Shown here in pieces: positions 32,484-41,185 of a DNA stretch of 41,555 nt. Under the pieces are notes generated by a model. That model worked only from the letters and a program-made list of their open reading frames with translations, was not told the origin of the DNA and did not search any database. Each line of letters begins with the position of its first letter. The stretch's first letter is position 1. Source of the DNA: CF-72 sp051006215 (lineage in GTDB: Bacteria > Chloroflexota > UBA6077 > CF-72); NCBI GenBank assembly GCA_051006215.1, contig JBPCIO010000257.1:1-41555 (forward strand), written 5' to 3'. The position numbers were made by a program, and so were the translations under genes.

Positions 32484-34136
32484 CTAATGGCCGCGAAAGG
32501 CTTCTTCCAGCCATTCGGCGACGACGGTCGGCACGACCTTGGCATCCACCACCATGCCAGGCGGGTCGCCGCTGGCCAACCAGTCGGCTACCGCCTGCAG
32601 GTCGCTCCGGGTCCTAACCGTCGCGCCCCGCAGGCCGACCGCCGGACCCAGCGCTGCGAAGTCGACGTCCGGAAAGCGGACAATCTCCAACGGGTGACCA
32701 TGCGGCCCAAAATGGTGCACCTCCGCGCCGTACGCGGCGTCGTTATAGATCACGATGAGCATGTGCAGGCCTAGCCGTGCGACAGTCTCCAGGTCGGCCA
32801 GCCCCATCAAGGCGCCACCGTCGCCGAGCGCCGCCACCGTGAGCCGATCCGGCCGTGCAACCGCTGCACCGATGCCGCTCGACAGGCCGAGCCCTACAGC
32901 CTGAAAGGCCTGGGTGAACACGAACGCCCGCTCGTCAGGTACCCGCAGGTACATGGCGGGATAACCCATGAAGTGGCCGGAATCTATCGCCAGGGTCCGC
33001 TCGGCTGGCAGCACCTCGTCAAGTGCAGCCGATAGCGTGCGTGGATCAATGTGGGCCTCGTCGCCGGCGTCAGTGTACGGTTGTGACTGCCAGGCGGCGT
33101 TGCGGATGCGATCGGCGAGCACTGGACTCCGCCACCCGGAACCGGCGCACTCCCGTCGCCCGAGCTCTGCAATGAGCGCTTGCGCCGCCTCCGCGGCATC
33201 GCCGACAACCGCAATATCCACGCGGTGGTGGGCTCCAATCGCCTCAGCGTCGTGGTCGACTTGGATGATCGTGGCATCCGGGCTCAAGAGCCGCCCGTGG
33301 CGAGTGGTCCACATGTTCAGCGCGGCTCCCGAGCCGAGCACGACGTCGGCTTCGGAGATGAGGTCGGCCGCGGTGGGCGAAGCGAAGCCGCCCGCGATCC
33401 CGAGTGCCCACGGGTTGCCAGCAAACAGCCCGTTGGCCACCGCGGATGTCGCAAGCAGCGCGCCCAGCACGTCGGCCAGCCGTTCCAGGGGTTCGCGGGC
33501 CATCGCTACCCGGGCTCCACGGCCAGCGATGATCAGCGGCCGCTGGGCCCGGACTAACGCATCCGCCGCTTCGGCGATGGCGCTTAGAGACGGACGTGCT
33601 GGTCGGACTCGCGGGAGCTCGGCCGGAAGATCGATCCCGTCTGAGCATGCCGAACCCTGGACATCCAGCGGCAGCATGAGTACCACCGGCCGCCGCTCGA
33701 CCTCGGCTCGCCGCAGCGCCCGCAGCGCATCCACCACCGCGGTCTGAGGAGAGTGGAGACGCTCCGCCACGGCGCCGACCGACGTTACGAGCTGATCCTG
33801 GGCGATGCGAAAATTCGATCGGATCGCCGAACCGGCTGTGTCAGCGGCAAGCAGCAGCAGCGGCGTTCGACTCTTAACCGCCTCGGTCAGCCCGGTCATG
33901 GTATTGGTCAGGCCGGGCCCTTGATGCACGCTACATAGGCCGACCCGACCGCTCACCTGAGCGTATGCCCCGGCCATGCAGATTGCTCCACCTTCGTGGC
34001 GCGCGGCGACGAATCCAACGCCGCCGGCGAGCAGGGCGTTGGTGATCGTGAAGTTGCCGCTGCCGATCACTCCGAACATGCTGTTCGGAGCGCAGCGCCG
34101 AGCCAGCGCGCGTCCGACTGCTTCGGAGACCAGCAC
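32484..34136 (-). CDS. thiamine-diphosphate-dependent enzyme (acetolactate synthase/benzoylformate decarboxylase family)
   Basis: 550 residues with the three-domain ThDP plan. In the Pyr domain the catalytic Glu lies in AARHEGGAICMAG with SVHQGPGLTN. The middle domain follows, and then the PP domain with the metal/ThDP motif AALGDGGALMGLADLET ending VIYNDAAYG. It probably decarboxylates or condenses 2-oxo acids, but the FAD-specific features of true acetolactate synthase are not evident, so the reaction is open. The start is GTG 34136 after GGA. It lies 17 bases behind the cyclase-family gene and is the last gene of the dnaE2 block. Confidence 0.88.
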   Translation of the reverse strand: MLVSEAVGRALARRCAPNSMFGVIGSGNFTITNALLAGGVGFVAARHEGGAICMAGAYAQVSGRVGLCSVHQGPGLTNTMTGLTEAVKSRTPLLLLAADTAGSAIRSNFRIAQDQLVTSVGAVAERLHSPQTAVVDALRALRRAEVERRPVVLMLPLDVQGSACSDGIDLPAELPRVRPARPSLSAIAEAADALVRAQRPLIIAGRGARVAMAREPLERLADVLGALLATSAVANGLFAGNPWALGIAGGFASPTAADLISEADVVLGSGAALNMWTTRHGRLLSPDATIIQVDHDAEAIGAHHRVDIAVVGDAAEAAQALIAELGRRECAGSGWRSPVLADRIRNAAWQSQPYTDAGDEAHIDPRTLSAALDEVLPAERTLAIDSGHFMGYPAMYLRVPDERAFVFTQAFQAVGLGLSSGIGAAVARPDRLTVAALGDGGALMGLADLETVARLGLHMLIVIYNDAAYGAEVHHFGPHGHPLEIVRFPDVDFAALGPAVGLRGATVRTRSDLQAVADWLASGDPPGMVVDAKVVPTVVAEWLEEAFRGH

Positions 34137-34153
34137 CCGTCCTGGCTTCCTAG

Positions 34154-34927
34154 CTAGCGCGGAACGAGCGCCAGCACCCGGGCTGGGCTGCCCGAGCCGC
34201 GCACGATGGGCAGCGGGGCCGCGATCAGCACCGCACCCGTCGGCGGCAGCCGCGCCAGGTTAGCCAGCTGTGTCAGCCCATACTTGCCCGCCCCCAGCAA
34301 GTACTGATGGCAGGGAAACGCCGGCTCGAAGCTGTGCGCCGTTCCGGCATCGGTGCCAACCGTCTCTACTCCGAATCCAATGACGGGCGCCTCGTCCGCT
34401 AGCCACCGGGCTAGCTCGACGGAGACACCCGGCGTGTGCGGCCCGGTTGCATTGGCATTCAGGAATGCGGTCTGATCATGCGCTCGGCTGTCCCAACCCG
34501 TGCGAAACAGCAGCCACCCGCCGGCCGGCAGGGGCCCGTGTTGACGTTGCCACTCCTCGACATGGCTGACCTCGAGCAGAAAGTCCGGATTGCTCGCGCA
34601 TTCCGCGCTCTTGTCGATCAGTACGGCCGGACCGATCAGTTGTCGGGCAGGAACCTGCGACACGTCCTTGCCGTCGCGGCCCGTGATCCAGTGCACCGGC
34701 GCGTCAAAGTGGGTCCCGACATGCTCGCCCGCCGAAAAGTTGTTCCAGTACCAGCCCGGCCCGCGCGCATCGTAGTTGCTGATCTCCTCCAACGCGAAGC
34801 CCTGCGTATTTGCAAACGGTGGTGGAAGCTGCAAAATCGGCGTCTGGTCGGAGAGCGGCGCAGTGAGGTCGACCACGTCGACACGCCCGTCGGCCAGCGC
34901 CGCGGTGAAGTCACTCAGGACATCCAT
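34154..34927 (-). CDS. cyclase family protein (kynurenine formamidase-like)
   Basis: 257 residues of the cyclase/KynB-type metal-dependent hydrolase family. The first motif is DLTAPLSDQTPILQLPP. The metal motif is AGEHVGTHFDAPVHW (HxGTHxDxPxH), followed by GWLLFRTGWDSR, TPGVSVELARWLAD and VIGFGVETVGTDAG. Members hydrolyse N-formylkynurenine, isatin, or cyclise polyketides; the substrate cannot be assigned. It starts 3 bases after the DinB-fold gene's stop and is followed after 17 bases by the ThDP enzyme, so all are likely one transcript. Confidence 0.9.
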   Translation of the reverse strand: MDVLSDFTAALADGRVDVVDLTAPLSDQTPILQLPPPFANTQGFALEEISNYDARGPGWYWNNFSAGEHVGTHFDAPVHWITGRDGKDVSQVPARQLIGPAVLIDKSAECASNPDFLLEVSHVEEWQRQHGPLPAGGWLLFRTGWDSRAHDQTAFLNANATGPHTPGVSVELARWLADEAPVIGFGVETVGTDAGTAHSFEPAFPCHQYLLGAGKYGLTQLANLARLPPTGAVLIAAPLPIVRGSGSPARVLALVPR

Positions 34928-34930
34928 GGG

Positions 34931-35452
34931 CTAGAGCCCCTTGGCCCCGTCGATTCGCTCGCGCAGCAGATCTGCATGACCGTTGTGGCGAGCGTACTCC
35001 TCGATCATGTGCACGTAGATCCACCGTACCGAGAAATCGCCCCGCCCGTCGTTCGAGGTGTTCGCAGCCACCGCCTCGAGGCTGACCCCCGCCGCGATTT
35101 TCCGACAGCGCTCGACTTCGGCCGTGAAGGCGGCGAACATGGCGGCTGGATCGGCCTCATCCACAGCATCGAAGTCGTCGTCCCGCCGTTCTTTGGTGTA
35201 GTAGACAGGCGGCGCATCTTCACCCGCGATGCGGCGGCGGAACCAATTCCGCTCCACCTCCGTCATGTGGCGCACGAGGCCGAGCAACGACAGAGTCGAC
35301 GGCTCGGCAGCGCGCAACTTCAACTGCGCTTCCGTCAGCCCTGCGCACTTCATCAGCAGAGTAGCCCGATGGTAGTCCAACCAGGTATCCAGCATGGTGC
35401 GCTCATCGGCGATCAGCGGCGGGTTGACGCGCTCCAGGGGTGCGGGAGTCAC
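34931..35452 (-). CDS. DinB superfamily (DUF664-type) protein
   Basis: About 173 residues from GTG 35452 (an alternative TTG at 35482 lies against the dnaE2 stop). A four-helix bundle with the metal-ligand pattern of the DinB/YfiT fold: WLDYHRATLLMKCAGLTEAQ, LLGLVRHMTEVERNWFRRRI and IYVHMIEEYARHNGHADLLR, where the three His could bind metal. DinB-fold proteins include DNA-damage-inducible YfiT/DinB (B. subtilis) and thiol-transferases of mycothiol or bacillithiol use. Its place directly behind dnaE2 fits a damage-response role, by inference. Confidence 0.88.
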   Translation of the reverse strand: MTPAPLERVNPPLIADERTMLDTWLDYHRATLLMKCAGLTEAQLKLRAAEPSTLSLLGLVRHMTEVERNWFRRRIAGEDAPPVYYTKERRDDDFDAVDEADPAAMFAAFTAEVERCRKIAAGVSLEAVAANTSNDGRGDFSVRWIYVHMIEEYARHNGHADLLRERIDGAKGL

Positions 35453-35482
35453 ACACACGAATCCTACACCGCAGGCAATCAA

Positions 35483-38400
35483 CTAGTGAAAGTTGCGGCT
35501 AGCGGGGGTAGCCATGGCTAACTCGACTGAGGCTGCTTCGCGTTTGTCGTGTGGGTTACCAGGCACGCTGTTCCGCTCGGGGGCGCGCGGCGCGGCGGTT
35601 ACTCGGTCAAGAACCGCCGTGTCGACGGAGATCTGGGCAAGCGGAGTGACTTTGCTTGCTATCAAGTTGAGCGTCCCCGAGTGCAATTGGACGGTACCCT
35701 CGATACACAGATACGGCTCGCCGCGAATGGTGCTGCGCTGAGCTTCGTACAGATCTGGCCGAACGACGACGTTGACCAGGCCCGTCTCGTCCTCCAGCAA
35801 CAGGAAGACGAAGCCTTTGGCGGTACCGGGCCGCTGGCGACACACAACCATGCCGGCGGCTCGTACGCGGACACCATCGTGACTTGCACGCACCTGCTCC
35901 GCGTCGAGGACGTCGGATGGCAGATCCCGCCGCAGAAGCGCCAGTGGGTGATAGCTAGGCGAAAGGCCGAGCAATCCGTAATCGGCCACCATCCGTTCCC
36001 AGTCGGTCATATCCTTCAGTCGGACCATGTCCTGGTCCGTCGGCAACGCGAGTGACTGCTGGCGTTGCCGGGCATGGCTTTTGACCGAGCTCGGAACGAG
36101 CAGTCCAATCTGCCACAACAACTCGCGCCGCCCAAGACCGAATTCGGCCAGGGCGCCCACACTGATCAGGTGCTCGGCCGCGGTGCGCGGCATGTTCGTG
36201 CGGCGCAGCAGATCCGGCAGCGAACGGAACGGGCCGTTCACCTCCCGCTCGGCCACAATCGCTTTGGCCAGATCTTCACCAATCCCGCGCACAGTCTCAA
36301 AACCGAGCAAGATGTGCTCAGGCGTCACCGGCAGGCAGCGTGCACCACTGCTGTTGATCGACACGCGTAAGACCTGCAGCCCGTGCCGCCGGGCGTCACC
36401 GATCAGCACGTGCGGCGCGTAAAAACCCATCGGCTGATTGTTGAGCAGCGCCGCGTAGTACTCGGCCGCGTAGTAGTGCCGTAGCCAGGCGGACTGATAG
36501 GCCAAGACGGCGAACGCGTAAGCATGGCTCTTGGGAAACCCGAACTCAGAAAACGCGCACAGCTTGTCGAAGATATCGCCAGCCTGACGGGCCTTGACCC
36601 CTTTCTTGTCCGCTCCATGAATAAAGTCAGATCGAAAATGCTCCATCGCCTGTCTCGACCGCTTTCGACTCATCGAGCGGCGAAACTGGTCTGCCTGACC
36701 TGGAGAAAACCCGCCCATCTCGATGGCAACTTCGAGCACCTGGTCCTGGTACAGCACGATGCCAAGCGTGTCCTTCAACAGATCGTCCAGCAATGGATGG
36801 TCGGCGCGGGGAATGTAGTGCGGATTTTCCCGCAACAACTCTCGACGCCGGACATATGGGTTGACTGCGCCGCCGACGATGGGGCCCGGCCGCACGATGG
36901 CCACTTGGACCGCCAGATCGTCCAGGTTGCGCGGCTGGGTGCGGGTGAGCATCTGAATCTGAGCTCGGCTTTCGATCTGGAACAGGCCGACCGTGTCGCC
37001 CTGACAAATGGCGTCGTAGACAGCCGTGTCGTCATACGCGATCGTGCTCACATCGAGTTTTTCCGAACGGCACTGCCAGATCAACTCCAGACACTCTTCC
37101 ACGAGTGAGAGCATTCCAAGAGCCAGAAAGTCGATCTTGATGAACCGCGCGTCGTCGCAAGAATCCTTATCCCACTGGCAGATGTAGCGTCCGTTCATCG
37201 AGGCCGACTGGACCGGCACCAGCTCGACGACCGGGCGCGACGAGATGATCATGCCGCCAACGTGCTGGCCGATGTGTCTGGGAAAGCTGTCGATTTGTTC
37301 GGACAGGTCCATCAAGTGCGCCCACATCGGCCCTTCGGCCTGGCCCTGAAACTCGGGCAGGGTCGCCAGCTCACGACGGACCGAGCTGGCGGACCCACCT
37401 TCTGAAAGCCGGGCCAACTTGTCGATGGCCGGTGCAGGCAGCCCGAGCACTTTGCCCAGGTCACGCACCGCGCTGCGCAAATGGTACGTGGCGAACGAGC
37501 ACACCAGCGCAGCGTGCTCGTGCCCGTACCGCTGGTAGACCTGCAAAATGAGCTGCTCGCGGATGTCGCGCGCAAAATCGAGATCGATATCAGGAACCGC
37601 CTGCAAATCCTCGTTGAGAAACCGTCGGAAGAAGAGCCGGTTCTGGACTGGATCGACATGGCTGAGGCCGATCAGGTAGCAGATGATCGAGCTGACCGAC
37701 GACCCCCGGCCGCGACCGGGGGGTAGGCCCGAGCCGCCCCGAATGCTGCCTACGCCGCGCACTCGCTGAGCAACCTCGGTAGCCTGTTCTTGCAGGTCCC
37801 GGTAGATCAGAAAGAACCCCGCCAGCTTGTGTTTTCCGACCAGTTGCAGCTCGGCTGCTACTTGTTTGCGGGCTCTGGAGCGCAGGTCGGCGTCAGTTCG
37901 ATCCAGCGGGTACCGTTCCTCGAATTTGCGGGCGCAAAAGGCGGCCAGGACGTCATCGGCTGACGAATGCTGCTCACCCTCTTTGCGGGTGAAGTCGGGG
38001 AAGTCGTACCCCAGCTCGCGATGGTTGGCCAGGTTGAAGGCCTCGCAGCGCTGGGCGATTTTGTGCGTGTTGGCGATCGCCTGCGGATACGCAGCCAACA
38101 GCTCGGCGACTGCCTGAGGTGGCCGTAGAAAGAACTCGCTGTTGGGCCGCCGCAAGCGGTGCGAGTTTTCGAGCGTCGAGCGGCGTTTCACTGCCACCAT
38201 CGCGTCTTGCAGTCGGTGGCGGTCGCGCTGATGGTAATGGACGTTGCCGGTGGCCACCATCGGCAGGCCCAGCCCCTCGGCGAGTTGAGCCAGGCGCGCC
38301 AGGCGGCGGGTGTCACCCTGCACCAGGTTGTGCTGCAGCTCGACGAATGTATTGTTCCAGCCGAACAGGTCGGCCAGGGCTCTGACAGCCAGCTGCGCTT

Positions 38401-38893
38401 GTTCGAACCGTTCGCGCTCGACCAGCTGAGCAATCTCGCTTTGACGGCAGCCGCTGAGGACGATCAAGCCATCGGTGAGGTTTTTGAAGTCGCCCGGATC
38501 CAGTGACGCTGGGCGCGGGTCCGCCGCTGGCAGGTGGGTAGCCTGGGGCTCCCATGCGCGTGTGTTGCGATGCGCAAGGGTGATCAGCCGACACAGATTG
38601 GCATAGCCCTGCTCACGTTCGGCCAGCAGGGTCAGGTGGACCGGGCCGCTGTCTGCGTGCACAAAGCCATGCGCCAGGGTCAGCTCGACGCCAGTAACGG
38701 GCTGCACCCCGACCGCCGCACACGCCTGGGCAAACTCCATCGCCCCGTACAAGCCGTCATGGTCTGTAATCGCTAGCGCTCGGTAGCCAAGCTCCACCGC
38801 CCGTAGCGCCAGCTCCTCAGGCGACGAGGCCCCATCGAGGAACGAATAGCACGTATGCAGATGCAGCTCAGCCGAGTACGAGGCGGCTTCCAC
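35483..38893 (-). CDS. dnaE2: error-prone DNA polymerase III alpha subunit DnaE2 (ImuC)
   Basis: 1136 residues. The PHP domain is at the N-terminus (AELHLHTCYSFLDGASS, ALAITDHDGLYGA). The C-family polymerase core has the catalytic carboxylates in VPDIDLDFARDIREQ, preceded by GRGSSVSSIICYLIG, and the DnaE2-like HVGGMIISSRPVVELVPV, QWDKDSCDDARFIKIDFL and AIVRPGPIVGG. The C-terminus has an HhH/OB-fold (RPGTAKGFVFLLLEDETG). The wording and short C-terminus mark DnaE2, not the replicative DnaE1. It performs translesion synthesis in SOS-induced mutagenesis. The start is GTG 38893; a perfect LexA-type box ends 8 bases upstream. The usual partners ImuA/ImuB are absent here. Confidence 0.92.
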   Translation of the reverse strand: MEAASYSAELHLHTCYSFLDGASSPEELALRAVELGYRALAITDHDGLYGAMEFAQACAAVGVQPVTGVELTLAHGFVHADSGPVHLTLLAEREQGYANLCRLITLAHRNTRAWEPQATHLPAADPRPASLDPGDFKNLTDGLIVLSGCRQSEIAQLVERERFEQAQLAVRALADLFGWNNTFVELQHNLVQGDTRRLARLAQLAEGLGLPMVATGNVHYHQRDRHRLQDAMVAVKRRSTLENSHRLRRPNSEFFLRPPQAVAELLAAYPQAIANTHKIAQRCEAFNLANHRELGYDFPDFTRKEGEQHSSADDVLAAFCARKFEERYPLDRTDADLRSRARKQVAAELQLVGKHKLAGFFLIYRDLQEQATEVAQRVRGVGSIRGGSGLPPGRGRGSSVSSIICYLIGLSHVDPVQNRLFFRRFLNEDLQAVPDIDLDFARDIREQLILQVYQRYGHEHAALVCSFATYHLRSAVRDLGKVLGLPAPAIDKLARLSEGGSASSVRRELATLPEFQGQAEGPMWAHLMDLSEQIDSFPRHIGQHVGGMIISSRPVVELVPVQSASMNGRYICQWDKDSCDDARFIKIDFLALGMLSLVEECLELIWQCRSEKLDVSTIAYDDTAVYDAICQGDTVGLFQIESRAQIQMLTRTQPRNLDDLAVQVAIVRPGPIVGGAVNPYVRRRELLRENPHYIPRADHPLLDDLLKDTLGIVLYQDQVLEVAIEMGGFSPGQADQFRRSMSRKRSRQAMEHFRSDFIHGADKKGVKARQAGDIFDKLCAFSEFGFPKSHAYAFAVLAYQSAWLRHYYAAEYYAALLNNQPMGFYAPHVLIGDARRHGLQVLRVSINSSGARCLPVTPEHILLGFETVRGIGEDLAKAIVAEREVNGPFRSLPDLLRRTNMPRTAAEHLISVGALAEFGLGRRELLWQIGLLVPSSVKSHARQRQQSLALPTDQDMVRLKDMTDWERMVADYGLLGLSPSYHPLALLRRDLPSDVLDAEQVRASHDGVRVRAAGMVVCRQRPGTAKGFVFLLLEDETGLVNVVVRPDLYEAQRSTIRGEPYLCIEGTVQLHSGTLNLIASKVTPLAQISVDTAVLDRVTAAPRAPERNSVPGNPHDKREAASVELAMATPASRNFH

Positions 38894-38901
38894 ATCCGAA
38901 T

Positions 38902-38917
38902 TAGAACAAGAGTTCTA
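38902..38917 (-). promoter_or_regulatory. SOS (LexA) box upstream of dnaE2
   Basis: TAGAACAAGAGTTCTA is a perfect palindrome of 6-bp arms around 4 bases. It contains the Gram-positive-type GAAC-N4-GTTC LexA consensus, 8 bases before the dnaE2 GTG and at about +2 to +17 of the predicted promoter. Confidence 0.8.
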
Positions 38918-38925
38918 CGGCTTGG

Positions 38926-38954
38926 GCAATGGCATGCCGGTATTATTATGTCAA
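38926..38954 (-). promoter_or_regulatory. candidate promoter of dnaE2
   Basis: A consensus -35 TTGACA (38954-38949, minus strand) is spaced 17 bases from a weak -10 CATTGC (38931-38926). The -35 overlaps the stop codon of the upstream Asp-box gene. The LexA box lies just downstream, as expected for repression. Confidence 0.45.
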
Positions 38955-40114
38955 TCTACCGGGCCGAGGACAACCGGAATCTGAACGGGGGGTGGCGACG
39001 AACCTGAAAACGACAGGTGGAACAAGCCCTGGCTAGTGGCGGCGTACAGCTCCGAACCGTTCCCGGCCAGCGCCAGGCCAAAAACCTGCCCGATGTTGCG
39101 GCGGCCAAGGGGCGTGAACGTGCCGCCGCCGTCCTCGCTGACGACGACACCCGTAGCGCCATTTCGCTGGCCGACAAATACACGCTCCGGGCGGTTCGGG
39201 TCGAAGGCCAGACCGCCGATTATGGGCTGAGAACTGCTTGCCGCCAGTGGTGGGAGCTGGAAGACCTGGGTGAAGGATGCCGCCCCGTCGTCGCTGCGGT
39301 ATACGGCGGACGGCGTGGCTGAAAACGGCTTCGTGTCGGCGAGGTAGTAGCGAGCGGGTAAGACGCCAGTGCCACCGACGAGCAGGGCTGCAAAGCCTCC
39401 CGCTGGCCGGGCGACGGTTCCGAATGTCTGGCCCCCGTCCACGCTCCGCTCGAGCGCCTGGCTGAAGCCAGGACTGGCCAGGTCGCGGCCGGCCAGGCAG
39501 GCGGTCGAGCGGAAAACGCGCCCGACCTGCGACTGGTCGGCCTGGAGCAGACTCACGTCGAACACACACTCCGGATTGTCACTTTCGAGCTGTGCGATGA
39601 CGGCGAAGGTATCTCCGCCGTCCTCGCTACGGAGGAAGCGGAACTGATTGGAGCCTGGCCCGGGCACCCCTATATAGACGAGGCGCGGATCGGCCGGGCT
39701 CGCGCTCACCGCGGCGATGGGAGCCGCGAAGATCACCTGGAAGGTGGCGCCACCGTCGAGTGTGCGGGTGAGTCCGGCGTCGGAGGCCGCATACACCACG
39801 CTCGCGTCGGCAGGATCTATCGCAATGGGGCGCGGGCCTGCGTCCGCTCCTGACGGTGCTGGCAGAGGAACATCGCGGAAGGTTTGAGCCCCGTCGTCGC
39901 TGCGAAGGAGGGTGTTGGCAATAGTCTGAACCAACAGCGTGCCGTCGCCAAGGATAAAGATCCGGTTGGCGGAGGTAGTGACCGAGGTTGCCGACCAGTC
40001 AGCGGACTGGGCGTGCGCCGAAGCCGGAGTGACGACCAACATCACCGTCAGAATGAGAATCAGCGAGCGCGCGCGCAGCGGTTGGACGTCAAATGGCCCG
40101 TGCAAGCGCTTCAT
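38951..40114 (-). CDS. secreted Asp-box (BNR-like) beta-propeller protein
   Basis: 387 residues with a signal peptide: a basic start, a hydrophobic core (SLILILTVMLVV) and an AxA cleavage site in PASAHAQSADW. Six Asp-box repeats follow: LRSDDGAQTF, TRTLDGGATF, LRSEDGGDTF, ERSVDGGQTF, YRSDDGAASF and VVSEDGGGTF, spaced to build a six- or seven-bladed propeller. It is probably extracytoplasmic, binding a sugar or protein; no sialidase catalytic residues are seen. It differs from the larger propeller protein at 8228 by having an export signal. It lies 57 bases before dnaE2, whose promoter overlaps its stop. Confidence 0.85.
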   Translation of the reverse strand: MKRLHGPFDVQPLRARSLILILTVMLVVTPASAHAQSADWSATSVTTSANRIFILGDGTLLVQTIANTLLRSDDGAQTFRDVPLPAPSGADAGPRPIAIDPADASVVYAASDAGLTRTLDGGATFQVIFAAPIAAVSASPADPRLVYIGVPGPGSNQFRFLRSEDGGDTFAVIAQLESDNPECVFDVSLLQADQSQVGRVFRSTACLAGRDLASPGFSQALERSVDGGQTFGTVARPAGGFAALLVGGTGVLPARYYLADTKPFSATPSAVYRSDDGAASFTQVFQLPPLAASSSQPIIGGLAFDPNRPERVFVGQRNGATGVVVSEDGGGTFTPLGRRNIGQVFGLALAGNGSELYAATSQGLFHLSFSGSSPPPVQIPVVLGPVD

Positions 40115-40276
40115 ATACTAGCCAGCCTGCGATGTCACCAAGCTTCCTAACCCCAGGTCGCCGTCGAGCCTCATCCGTCTGCCGTGATGGTGTTCCCCGG
40201 CCGGGCCGGCGCCGACGGTCGCCCGCGCCTCCAGCTTGTCAGGGGCCGACTCCCCCGGACGCCGTACTCTGATGCG

Positions 40277-41104
40277 ATGACCAATCGTGCCTTTCGGTTC
40301 GGCGTGGTGAGTACGCCGCAGGACGATGTGGACCGCTGGTTGAACCTGGCGCGGCGTGTGGAGGCGCTGGGTTACTCGAGCCTGCTCATGCCCGACGGGC
40401 TTCACCTGTTGTCACCGTGGGCGTCGCTGGCGGCGGCGGCAAGCGCGACGTCTGCGCTCAAAGTCGGCACGTTCGTGCTGGCGAGTCCACTTCGCCACCC
40501 GCGCGTTGCCGCCTGGGATGCGCATAGTCTGGCGGTGATGACGCGGGGCCGCCTGGAGCTCGGCATCGGCACCGGCCGTCCAGAAGTAGCCCGCCAGGCG
40601 ATGGAGCTCCTCGGTATGCCAGCCGCATCACCCGCGCAGCGGCTCGCACAAGTTGAGCAGACGATTGATCACCTGCGGCAGCTCGACGGTGATCAGCACA
40701 CGCCGATTATGATCGCCGCCGGCGGTCGGCAAGCTCGGGCGCTGGCCGCAGCCAGGGCCGACATTGTTGCCCTGGCTGCTGCGCCCTTGGCCAGCCGCGA
40801 CGAAGTGGCGCTGCTCCACGCTGACCTTCGCCAGGCGGCGGGCAGCCGCTTTGAGTCGCTCGAGCTGTCGATGAACATTTTCGTCGTCGGTGACCAGGTG
40901 CCGCCGTGGATGGAGCGGTTCATCGGCTCCGACAGCGCCACGCTGGCAAAACATGACTCGCTCACGATGCTGCGCGGCACCCCGTCTGAGATGGCCGACG
41001 AGTTGAAGCGCCGCCGCGACACCTTCGGGGTCTCATACGTCACAGTGAACGCCGCCTTCTTGGAGCAGATGGCGTCCGTCGTCGAGCTGCTCGCGGGCCA
41101 GTAG
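40277..41104 (+). CDS. LLM class flavin-dependent oxidoreductase
   Basis: 275 residues, the third luciferase-like protein in the window. It has FRFGVVSTPQDDVDRW, GYSSLLMPDGLHLLSPWASL, LKVGTFVLASPLRHPRVAAW, RGRLELGIGTGRPEVARQAM and TPIMIAAGGRQARALA. The barrel is short, as in F420-type members (TIGR03621-like pattern, from memory). ATG 40277 (MTNRAF) is chosen because the reading frame upstream to 40184 has no family similarity. It is divergent from the secreted propeller protein by 162 bases, in which I see only a possible promoter region. Confidence 0.88.
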   Translation: MTNRAFRFGVVSTPQDDVDRWLNLARRVEALGYSSLLMPDGLHLLSPWASLAAAASATSALKVGTFVLASPLRHPRVAAWDAHSLAVMTRGRLELGIGTGRPEVARQAMELLGMPAASPAQRLAQVEQTIDHLRQLDGDQHTPIMIAAGGRQARALAAARADIVALAAAPLASRDEVALLHADLRQAAGSRFESLELSMNIFVVGDQVPPWMERFIGSDSATLAKHDSLTMLRGTPSEMADELKRRRDTFGVSYVTVNAAFLEQMASVVELLAGQ

Positions 41105-41117
41105 CGACAGTCCGCAT

Positions 41118-41150
41118 CTGAAGGATGAAGGATAGAGGATGGAGGACGGA
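41118..41150 (+). repeat. short imperfect GGATGAA/GGATGGA repeat
   Basis: About four imperfect 7-bp units (GAAGGAT, GAAGGAT, AGAGGAT, GGAGGAC) just after the LLM stop. It is low-complexity and has no coding potential. Confidence 0.6.
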
Positions 41151-41185
41151 CAGCTGGGTTGACGGTCGCGCCTGAGGCGGCCGTA

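Noticed and set aside
34436..35521. 361-residue plus-strand ORF across the cyclase and DinB-fold genes
   Set aside because: It is antisense to two genes with recognisable family motifs and spans their junction.
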